Source of the DNA: UMGS1601 sp964617585
GTDB taxonomy: Bacteria > Bacillota > Clostridia > Oscillospirales > Ruminococcaceae
Reading direction: 5' to 3'
Assembly (NCBI GenBank): GCA_964617585.1
Contig: CAZTXS010000007.1
Span: 23,999 to 87,998 of the forward strand
DNA length: 64,000 nucleotides
This document shows positions 57,748 through 64,000 of the stretch, in pieces. The first letter of the stretch is position 1. Each line of letters starts with the position of its first letter. A program made the translations under genes and the position numbers. Below the pieces are notes generated by a model. The model did not search any database, was not told the DNA's origin, and saw only the letters and a list, made by a program, of their open reading frames with translations.

Positions 57748-57777
57748 CATATTCTCAAAAAAGAATATGCCCTCCTT
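57748..57777 (-). promoter_or_regulatory. Shine-Dalgarno plus hairpin before the response regulator
   Basis: AAGGAGGG (57770-57777) is followed by CATATTC/GAATATG (57748-57769, 7-bp stem), and the ATG comes 8 nt after the stem. When folded, the hairpin would bring the binding site to normal distance; when unfolded, the spacing is about 30 nt. A possible thermosensor-like or structure-dependent start. Confidence 0.45.
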
Positions 57778-57844
57778 TCCGATATTTGCTTTCGAATGTA
57801 AAACCGCCCGAAAGCAAAAAAATATTAGAAAATTTATTTTAATT

Positions 57845-59173
57845 TTAATCTGTAAAATATAAATTGCTTTTCACTGTTTCAATATCTATATTCAAGGCTT
57901 CATCTTCGATACTGCTTATTTTCGCAATATAAGTAATTTGATCGCTTAAGCTTACAGCCGAATATCCTTTTTTTTCATACTCCTCCATATCGTTGCTGTC
58001 GATTACATTAATCCTGAGAAGCTCCTCCGTACTGTCGCCAAGACTTCCCCCGTATTTGTAAAATACAGCTTCGCCTGTGGCGCTGTCAAGCTTTACGGTT
58101 ATCTTATCCACCCAGTTTTCCGGAAGCATAAAAGCATATCCGTCCGAAATTTTATAAAAGCCTAAGAATTTTTCTTCAAGAGAATAGCTGTCTTTATATA
58201 CGTTCCAGGAAGTCAGATAAAGCTTGCTCTCATCATCGTCATCGTAATCCTCATAGCCGGGGGCAACTATAATTTCGGGAATTTCAACCACTGAATCCTT
58301 ATCTATGTCCACGCTCAGATATTTTGACGGCCGCGAAGTCTTTTTCATAAGCTTATTAGAAAAGGTAACCATAGGATTCTGAAGCTTTTCATAGCTGTAA
58401 GAAACGACCTCTGTCTGAATAATTCCGGTTGACTTTGTGGCGTCTACAAAAAGTGCAGAGCTTCCGTCGGCGGTTTGACCGATAACGGATGAAACAAAAG
58501 CGCTGGTTCCGCTTGTCATTTCAATTTTATCTATACATACTATCTTGCCGTCCTTCGACCTTAAAAGCGAAGCGGCAGACTTACCTGTTTCAGCGTCATT
58601 AGATATAATTATTATATCGTTATGACCTTTACCGTCCAAATCTATAACATGCATAATGGAATATTTATCGGTAAATATACTGCTAAGCTGTCCTTCGTTA
58701 TAGTTATATATTTGGAACTGCTTTTCATCAAGATTAAGAGTTGAATAACCGATTATAATGCTCGGTTTATCGTCATAGCCTAAATCCTTGATTTCTATAC
58801 GATCGACAACGGGGCCCTCTCCCGGGAACTCATAAACCGCTTCCCAGTTGCCTTTGTCGTTACGATCCAGTATCTCAACCATAACAGTACCCTTGTCGTC
58901 CTCGGGATTTACATACTGAAAAAAAACTATAGCTTCGTCCGTAGGCTCGTTATCGATATTAGCAATAACGATAGCCGAGCGGTTGCCGCCGCTTTTAGGG
59001 TATTTAAGAGATATGTTGCTGCCTGTCTGCTTGGTAAGCGCCTGATGTATCTCATTCTGTTCTTCAGTCAGCTTCGGTGCGGAAAGCAGACCGTCGATTC
59101 CGCCCTGACTGGTTGAACAGCCGGTAAGACTTAAAATTAATAAAACAGTCAGCAATGTATAAAGTCTTTTCAT
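57845..59173 (-). CDS. lipoprotein with FG-GAP/VCBS-like repeats
   Basis: About 442 residues from ATG 59173. Lipobox LILSLTGCSTSQ marks it as a membrane lipoprotein. The body contains repeated Asp-containing blade motifs such as IVIANIDNEPTDEAIVFF, IEIKDLGYDDKPSIIIGYS, HVIDLDGKGHNDIIIIS and LSVDIDKDSVVEIPEIIV, typical of calcium-binding FG-GAP/VCBS beta propellers. No enzyme motif. It lies 105 nt upstream of the response regulator on the same strand, so it could be linked to that two-component system. This is inference. Confidence 0.75.
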   Translation of the reverse strand: MKRLYTLLTVLLILSLTGCSTSQGGIDGLLSAPKLTEEQNEIHQALTKQTGSNISLKYPKSGGNRSAIVIANIDNEPTDEAIVFFQYVNPEDDKGTVMVEILDRNDKGNWEAVYEFPGEGPVVDRIEIKDLGYDDKPSIIIGYSTLNLDEKQFQIYNYNEGQLSSIFTDKYSIMHVIDLDGKGHNDIIIISNDAETGKSAASLLRSKDGKIVCIDKIEMTSGTSAFVSSVIGQTADGSSALFVDATKSTGIIQTEVVSYSYEKLQNPMVTFSNKLMKKTSRPSKYLSVDIDKDSVVEIPEIIVAPGYEDYDDDDESKLYLTSWNVYKDSYSLEEKFLGFYKISDGYAFMLPENWVDKITVKLDSATGEAVFYKYGGSLGDSTEELLRINVIDSNDMEEYEKKGYSAVSLSDQITYIAKISSIEDEALNIDIETVKSNLYFTD

Positions 59174-59402
59174 TACAGTCACTTCCCCTTTCTTTAAGTA
59201 AAAACCCGAAAAATCCTGAGCTGTGAGGCAATAATCAGAGCTTATTTTTTTCAGTAAAAAAGCTTTTTAAGCTATTATACCATAAATAAGACGGTTTTTA
59301 AAGGTTTTTTCAATCAAATCAAAAAAATATTTTTAAAGCTATGGATTTTTTATATGTATTGGTGTATAATTTAGTAAACAATGCTATCCGGAGGAATTTA
59401 AC

Positions 59403-60686
59403 TTGAAATTATATTCAAACAAAAAGTATAATACAATAGCGGCATATGTTCTTATTGTTTTGGTTATTGGTTTTGCAATGGTAATAGCGGTATTCAAGTT
59501 TTCTACTATTCTCAAAGTAATGAGCGCTGTCGCCGATATTCTCATGCCGGTTATATGGGGTTTTTCAATAGCGTATATACTAAATCCTATTTCTAAACGG
59601 ATAACTGATTTTCTGAACAAAAGGGTTTTCAAAAACAAGAAAATGCCGAGGCTGACAACGGGTATTTCGGTAATTTTAGTCGAAGTTTTGTTCATAGCCT
59701 TTATAATAGGCATAATGTTCACTATCATTCCTGCTTTAATAAGCAGCGTTTCTGAAATTTTTTCAAATATAACATACCTTTTCAGCAAGCTTCAGGAATA
59801 TGCAAAATCACTGTTTTCCGACCATCCTAAAATATATTCTTACATTTCAAGCAAATTGAGTGAATTTTCAACCAACGCTGCGGATCTGGTTGAAAAAGCC
59901 GAGCCTGTTCTCAACAATCTGGTATCGGGAGCGTGGGGAGTTCTGGGTTTCTTAAAAGACTTTGTTCTCGGCGTGATAGTATCGGTTTATTTTATGTGCA
60001 GCAAGGATAATCTTTTAGCTCAAATTAAAAAAATTCTTCTCGCAAGCTTTTCAAAGAAAAAATGCGAAAAGATTTTTCTAATTGCAAAAAAGAGCCATAC
60101 GGTATTCGGGGGATTTATCACCGGAAAGCTTTTAGATTCTCTTATTATAGGGCTTATCGCCGTTCCCTGCCTGCTTATAATGGATGTTCCTTATGCGATT
60201 ATGATAGCCGTAATAATAGGCACAACCAACATCATTCCTTTCTTCGGACCGTTTATAGGCGCAATACCATCAGGGCTTCTTGTACTTTTGGTGGAACCTA
60301 AAAAGCTGATTCCTTTTATTATATTCGTTATACTTCTTCAGCAGTTTGACGGCAACATACTGGGTCCTAGAATTCTCGGCGATTCTACGGGACTTCCCGC
60401 AATATGGGTTCTGATTTCACTTCTTGTCGGCGGGGGATTATTCGGCTTTGTGGGAATGATTCTGGCAGTTCCGACATTCGCTGTTATATACAGCCTTTCG
60501 AGAGATTCCATAGAAAAAAAGCTGAGGCGAAAAAAGCTTCCCGTTTCAACGAATTATTATAAGAACGATATCGAACATTTATATAAATCAAGCTCAAATA
60601 AAAAACCACTGACAATAGAAGAGCTTTACGCTCTTGATATTCCAAGCATAGAGGAAGCAAACGAAATCAATCAGGAGTCACATTAA
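59403..60686 (+). CDS. AI-2E family transporter (PerM/YtvI-like permease)
   Basis: 427-residue polytopic membrane protein of the AI-2 exporter/PerM superfamily. Eight transmembrane helices in the usual 3+5 layout are recognisable: AAYVLIVLVIGFAMVIAVF, VMSAVADILMPVIWGFSIAYIL, VILVEVLFIAFIIGIMFTII, then from FVLGVIVSVYFM onwards, with FGPFIGAIPSGLLVLL and LGPRILGDSTGLPAIWVL. Substrate unknown; few members truly move AI-2. It starts at TTG 59403 with GGAGG 8 nt upstream. Monocistronic, terminator at 60709. Confidence 0.9.
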   Translation: MKLYSNKKYNTIAAYVLIVLVIGFAMVIAVFKFSTILKVMSAVADILMPVIWGFSIAYILNPISKRITDFLNKRVFKNKKMPRLTTGISVILVEVLFIAFIIGIMFTIIPALISSVSEIFSNITYLFSKLQEYAKSLFSDHPKIYSYISSKLSEFSTNAADLVEKAEPVLNNLVSGAWGVLGFLKDFVLGVIVSVYFMCSKDNLLAQIKKILLASFSKKKCEKIFLIAKKSHTVFGGFITGKLLDSLIIGLIAVPCLLIMDVPYAIMIAVIIGTTNIIPFFGPFIGAIPSGLLVLLVEPKKLIPFIIFVILLQQFDGNILGPRILGDSTGLPAIWVLISLLVGGGLFGFVGMILAVPTFAVIYSLSRDSIEKKLRRKKLPVSTNYYKNDIEHLYKSSSNKKPLTIEELYALDIPSIEEANEINQESH

Positions 60687-60708
60687 AACGAATTTAAAAA
60701 ATAAATAT

Positions 60709-60755
60709 AAAGGGATTGAAATCTTTTTAGCGGATTTAAATCCCTTAACTTTTAA
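60709..60755. terminator. bidirectional terminator
   Basis: AAGGGATT/AATCCCTT hairpin with AT-rich flanks between the convergent AI-2E permease and ribU genes. Confidence 0.7.
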
Positions 60756-60784
60756 ATATACGTTACGAACAAGAATAATTGAAT

Positions 60785-61399
60785 CTATTCTTTTATTTGA
60801 TTTCCTTTTATTATCGGTGAAAGAGGCTTATAAATCAAAATAGTAACTAAAGAACATAAAATTCCTTTAATTAAAGTAAACGGCGTATTAAATATACAAA
60901 GAGCTGCAAAAAGATTTTTTACTCCCGGTAAGAATTTTCTATAAGCACCAATAATAGCTTCCATACCTCCGAAGGCTTTAGCATATATAGGATAAGTAAC
61001 AAAATAATTAAGCGGCAGGCTCACTATAGTGAACACCAGCGTTCCTAAAAGACTGGCAATAACAGCACCCTTTTTCGTTTTATTTTTTCTGTATATAATC
61101 GAAGCCGATAATACAAATGCGGCGCTTGTTACAAAATCGAAAATATCACCTACTCCCATAGTTGTGCCTAATCCTTTAATTACTAAATGTATAATGTCTT
61201 TTATAAGACATACTAACACCCCTGAAACAGGTCCCAAAGCAAATCCCGTAATAAGCGAAATTACATTTGACAAGTCAAGCTTTATAAATCCCGGCATAAG
61301 CGGTACCGGAAAATCCAAATAATATATTACTATTGCAATAGCGCTCATAACAGCAATTACTGCGAGCTTCCTTGTATTAATTTTTTTTGTCTTTGACAT
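60785..61399 (-). CDS. ribU: riboflavin ECF transporter S component
   Basis: Membrane protein that binds riboflavin and associates with the EcfA1-EcfA2-EcfT module for uptake. 204 residues, six transmembrane helices. LAVIAVMSAIAIVIYYLDFP at the N-terminus carries the EcfT-contacting Ala-rich face. IKLDLSNVISLITGFALGP, IKDIIHLVIKGLGTTMGVGD and NTPFTLIKGILCSL match the RibU pattern. Substrate assignment is strongly supported by the FMN riboswitch directly upstream. The core transporter genes are at 29.9-33.6 kb. Confidence 0.95.
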   Translation of the reverse strand: MSKTKKINTRKLAVIAVMSAIAIVIYYLDFPVPLMPGFIKLDLSNVISLITGFALGPVSGVLVCLIKDIIHLVIKGLGTTMGVGDIFDFVTSAAFVLSASIIYRKNKTKKGAVIASLLGTLVFTIVSLPLNYFVTYPIYAKAFGGMEAIIGAYRKFLPGVKNLFAALCIFNTPFTLIKGILCSLVTILIYKPLSPIIKGNQIKE

Positions 61400-61500
61400 G
61401 ATAAAATCAGTCCTTTCCAGATATTTTAATAATGTGTGTTAAATCACACATACAAAGCCTGAAAACCAAAGGCTTTTTTAAAAATCGGGAGAAACAAAAG

Positions 61501-61538
61501 AAAAAACCTCTGAACAAAAATACTCAGAGGTTTTTTAT
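61501..61538 (-). terminator. terminator of the FMN riboswitch
   Basis: AAAAAACCTCTGA/TCAGAGGTTTTTT on the minus strand between riboswitch aptamer and ribU; the likely expression platform. Confidence 0.88.
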
Positions 61539-61555
61539 GCTTAATATCATAAAAT

Positions 61556-61678
61556 ACTGTCGTTTCTTCCATCCGGACTTTAACCGTCGGTTTTGGAATT
61601 TCACCAAATCGGCAGAGATAATCTCTGTTCGTGGACTTTAACCACCGGTGTGGAATTTCACCACCCCCTGAAACTTTC
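61556..61678 (-). promoter_or_regulatory. FMN riboswitch (RFN element)
   Basis: On the minus strand the conserved RFN parts are in order: GGTGAAATTCCACACCGG, GGTTAAAGTCCACG, a variable hairpin CAGAGATTATCTCTG, GGTGAAATTCCAAAACCGAC, and AAAGTCCGGATGGAAGAA. It senses FMN and lowers ribU expression through the terminator at 61501. Confidence 0.96.
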
Positions 61679-61764
61679 ATATTCTGTTTTAGTTGGTTTT
61701 AAGTTTTTCGCTTTCACCTTGTTCGCAAATATCAAATAATCAACTGAAGTAAAAAGCTTAATAC

Positions 61765-62322
61765 CTAAGCTCTTTCCATATATTCGCCTGTTCTTGTATC
61801 GATTCTTATAATATCACCGATTTCAATGAACAGAGGAACCTTGATTTCTGCTCCTGTTTCTAGGGTTGCAGGCTTAGTAGCGTTTGTCGCCGTATCGCCC
61901 TTAAATCCCGGGTCTGTTTCTGTAACCTCAAGCTCAACGAAATTAGGCGGTTCAACGCCGAAAACATTGCCCTTATATGATAAAATCTTGCAAATCATCT
62001 GCTCTTTTACAAACTTAAAATTATCATCCAGCTCGGACGGATTGATAGGAACCTGCTCATAGGTTTCGGGATCCATAAAGTAATATAAATCGCCGTCTGT
62101 ATAAGAATACTCCATATCCTTTCTTTCAACATATGCTGTAGGAAACTTTGCCGTTGGATTATATGTCTTTTCAACAACAGAGCCTGTAATAACGTTTCTT
62201 ACCTTAGCTCTTACGAAAGCAGCTCCCTTACCCGGTTTAACGTGCTGAAACTCAACAATCTGCATAACGTTCCCGTCTTCTTCAAAAGTCATTCCATTTC
62301 TGAAATCTCCTGCAGTTACCAT
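61765..62322 (-). CDS. efp: translation elongation factor P
   Basis: Relieves ribosome stalling at polyproline stretches. 185 residues from ATG 62322 (GGAGG, 8-nt spacing; the longer form to 62337 is not needed). The N-terminal KOW-like domain has the tip lysine in HVKPGKGAAFVRAK near residue 32, where modification can occur. Two OB domains follow, ending EIGDIIRIDTRTGEYMERA. It is downstream of pepP and aroQ in the common aroQ-pepP-efp order, and has an additional promoter of its own. Confidence 0.98.
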   Translation of the reverse strand: MVTAGDFRNGMTFEEDGNVMQIVEFQHVKPGKGAAFVRAKVRNVITGSVVEKTYNPTAKFPTAYVERKDMEYSYTDGDLYYFMDPETYEQVPINPSELDDNFKFVKEQMICKILSYKGNVFGVEPPNFVELEVTETDPGFKGDTATNATKPATLETGAEIKVPLFIEIGDIIRIDTRTGEYMERA

Positions 62323-62357
62323 AAATTTGTCCTCCAAATACTTATCTAATATTAAAT

Positions 62358-62373
62358 CTTCGTTTAAACGAAG
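62358..62373. promoter_or_regulatory. 16-bp perfect palindrome in the efp leader
   Basis: CTTCGTTTAAACGAAG lies between the efp promoter and its ribosome binding site. Could be a protein operator or a small RNA hairpin. Confidence 0.3.
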
Positions 62374-62388
62374 CCATATTTCAGAATT

Positions 62389-62417
62389 ATTATATCAAAA
62401 ACTCGATGTAATTGCAA
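62389..62417 (-). promoter_or_regulatory. sigma-A promoter of efp
   Basis: Minus strand TTGCAA (62412-62417), 17 nt, TATAAT (62389-62394). Confidence 0.7.
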
Positions 62418-62432
62418 CCCCTAAAAATCAAA

Positions 62433-63497
62433 CTACAAAACAATAAGCTCCTTAGGCGCTTTTGTCAGGTTTACACAGCCGTCATCTTTAAGAACGACGA
62501 AATCTTCAATTCTCACTCCGAACTCGCCTTCTATATAAATTCCCGGCTCTATGGTCACGACCGAATTTTTTAAAAGTCCATAATCGGAATTAGGCGAAGC
62601 GTTCGGAAACTCATGTATTTCAAGACCTACACCGTGACCTAAAGAATGTCCGAAGCAATTACCGTAACCCTCGTTTGTAATTATATCACGGGAAATGCTG
62701 TCAAGCTGACTTCCGCTTATTCCTGCTTTTGCAAATTCAATTCCCTTATTCTGTGCGTTTAAAACTATATCATAAACTTGACGCTGTTTATCAGTCGGAT
62801 TTCCGACGCAAACCGTTCTTGTCATATCGCTGTGATACCCGTCAAAGACAGCTCCGAAATCCATAAGAACGAAATCGCCCTCGGCTATTTTCTTGTCGCT
62901 CGGAACTCCGTGCGGCATTGAAGTATTCTTTCCGGAAAGAACAATAGTTTCAAAGGACAGAGCTTCAGCGCCGTTTTCAAGCATAAGACTGTCGAGCTTT
63001 AAAGCAATTTCACGTTCGGTTTTACCAACGCTTATGAAGCCTAAAAGCTCACTGAAAGCTGCTTCTGCTATTCTCTGAGCTTTTTCGATTTTACTTATCT
63101 CTTCATCACTTTTCACCGTACGAAGGGAGGTTATCAAACGGCTTAGTTCCTTATCGGCTATAATTTTCCCCTTTAAATTTGCCTTAAAGTCAATAAGCCC
63201 GCTTACTGTCAGATAGTCGCTTTCAATAGCTATTCTTTTAGCAGAATGTTTCTTAAAGAGCCTGTTTATCTGATGATAAAGCCTTTGCTGCTCTATAACC
63301 TCACAGTCACGGACTGTATTTTTCGCCTTTTCGATATATCTGAAATCTATTATCAGATAAGCAGCGTTAGGAAAAATAAGCACAGTTCCGGCCGACGACT
63401 TCATTTTAGTAAAATAACGCCTGTTCACCTCTGAGGTTATCAAGGCGCAGTCACAGAAATTCCCAAACTTTGCCTGCAGCTTTTCAATATTATTCAA
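62433..63497 (-). CDS. Xaa-Pro aminopeptidase (M24B)
   Basis: Dinuclear metallopeptidase removing N-terminal residues before proline, often called PepP/YqhT. 354 residues: an N-terminal creatinase-like domain (about 1-125), then the pita-bread domain. Metal ligands are visible in LMDFGAVFDGYHSDMTRT (two Asp), FGHSLGHGVGLEIHE (His), TIEPGIYIEGEFG (Glu) and VRIEDFVV (Glu). The start is TTG 63497 with GAGGG about 8 nt upstream. It lies 17 nt after aroQ and before efp. Cytoplasmic. Confidence 0.95.
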   Translation of the reverse strand: MNNIEKLQAKFGNFCDCALITSEVNRRYFTKMKSSAGTVLIFPNAAYLIIDFRYIEKAKNTVRDCEVIEQQRLYHQINRLFKKHSAKRIAIESDYLTVSGLIDFKANLKGKIIADKELSRLITSLRTVKSDEEISKIEKAQRIAEAAFSELLGFISVGKTEREIALKLDSLMLENGAEALSFETIVLSGKNTSMPHGVPSDKKIAEGDFVLMDFGAVFDGYHSDMTRTVCVGNPTDKQRQVYDIVLNAQNKGIEFAKAGISGSQLDSISRDIITNEGYGNCFGHSLGHGVGLEIHEFPNASPNSDYGLLKNSVVTIEPGIYIEGEFGVRIEDFVVLKDDGCVNLTKAPKELIVL

Positions 63498-63514
63498 ACT
63501 GTTCGCCCTCTTTA

Positions 63515-63955
63515 TTAATTCTGATTAAAATGTTCAGCCAGCCTTTCCAAACCTAAAAAGTAGCTTTTTTTGCCGTGACCTGAAATCTGCGCTATGCAGA
63601 CTTCCTCAATCACAGAGTTTGCCCTGAATCCCTCACGGGCATTAATATCGCTTAAATGCACTTCAACCACAGGAATTTTTATTGCTGATACAGCGTCCCT
63701 AATAGCATAGCTGTAGTGAGTATACGCTCCTGCGTTTAAGACTATTCCGTCAAATATCTTTCTTGCCTCATGAAGCTTGTCGATTATAGCTCCCTCATGA
63801 TTTGACTGAAATATTTCGCACTCAAAGCCCAAAGCCTCAGCATTTTGTACAATCTCATCATTAATGCTTTCAAAGCTGTCCGTTCCGTAAACTTCCGGTT
63901 CACGCTCGCCTAAAAGGTTTAAGTTAGGGCCGTGTATAACTAGAATTTTTTTCAT
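63515..63955 (-). CDS. aroQ: type II 3-dehydroquinate dehydratase
   Basis: Third step of the shikimate pathway, 3-dehydroquinate to 3-dehydroshikimate. About 146 residues from ATG 63955 (GGTGAT, 4 nt). ILVIHGPNLNLLGEREPEVYG carries the catalytic Tyr and lid Arg; FQSNHEGAIIDKLHEA, NAGAYTHYSYAIRDA and EVHLSDINARE (His) complete the site. It heads aroQ-pepP-efp. Bases after 63967 hold no gene. Confidence 0.97.
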   Translation of the reverse strand: MKKILVIHGPNLNLLGEREPEVYGTDSFESINDEIVQNAEALGFECEIFQSNHEGAIIDKLHEARKIFDGIVLNAGAYTHYSYAIRDAVSAIKIPVVEVHLSDINAREGFRANSVIEEVCIAQISGHGKKSYFLGLERLAEHFNQN

Positions 63956-64000
63956 TTCAATCACCATTTCTGTTATAATAATTTTTTCTTGAAAACTTTT

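Noticed and set aside
61432..61680. Open frames over the FMN riboswitch on both strands
   Set aside because: They coincide with a structured RNA and its terminator and have no ribosome binding site or homology.
1..64000. CRISPR array, prophage, toxin-antitoxin or restriction system
   Set aside because: No regularly spaced direct repeats with unique spacers, no phage structural genes, and no defence gene signature were seen.

Overview
The window looks like a continuous piece of chromosome from a low-GC Gram-positive anaerobe of the Clostridia. A Ruminococcus-like member of the Oscillospiraceae fits best. This is inferred from gene content: tRNA-sensing T-box leaders, an FMN riboswitch, a group II ECF vitamin-transporter core, Thr-rich linkers, AGGAGG-type ribosome binding sites and consensus sigma-A promoters. 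No rRNA, phage, CRISPR array or intact insertion sequence was seen. Most genes are housekeeping.

Layout. 1-6.5 kb: pyrG (cut by the left edge), a prepilin peptidase, and a membrane protein-dehydrogenase-proB-proA operon. 6.6-8.4 kb: a candidate small RNA, three tRNAs (Tyr, Thr, Pro, minus strand) and a T-box leader in front of leuA. 8.4-24.2 kb: mostly plus-strand genes, including a VanY-type peptidase, a GT2-YfhO glycosylation pair, asnB, a Thr-rich surface protein, a broken ribbon-helix-helix gene, an esterase and pheA. 24.4-39.0 kb: a long minus-strand run with a zinc-finger Clp ATPase, cvpA, truA, ecfT, ruvB, ecfA2, ecfA1, an rRNA methyltransferase, glmM, ruvA, ruvC, and a Gx-transporter/NusG-domain-II pair. 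39.5-42.2 kb: murA, a WalJ-like hydrolase and rlmH on the plus strand. 42.2-59.2 kb: minus strand again, with two extracytoplasmic folding factors, cysS and cysE under a Cys T-box, pgsA, a secreted metallo-beta-lactamase-fold protein, rimO, recX, recA, prmC, a DUF1385 protein, a two-component system and a lipoprotein. 59.4-64 kb: an AI-2E family permease, ribU under an FMN riboswitch, and aroQ-pepP-efp.

The most unusual content is a dispersed intergenic element found 14 times. The full form is about 140 bp, with up to four stem-loops and paired substitutions in one stem. Copies lose whole stems cleanly, and five are only the first roughly 22 bp. In five of nine long copies the left end lies 41-54 nt upstream of the start codon of a gene on the opposite strand. 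All five solo modules lie upstream of a gene in the sense orientation. In two T-box leaders, and possibly a third leader, a copy sits between the leader terminator and the coding sequence. I do not recognise the family.

Other points worth checking are: ecfA2 has no ATG, GTG, TTG or CTG codon where its conserved N-terminus begins, and an ATA sits at the expected position; two candidate small RNAs; a partial duplication of the tRNA-Thr 3' end; and a parvulin-like protein interrupted by an InlB-type repeat.
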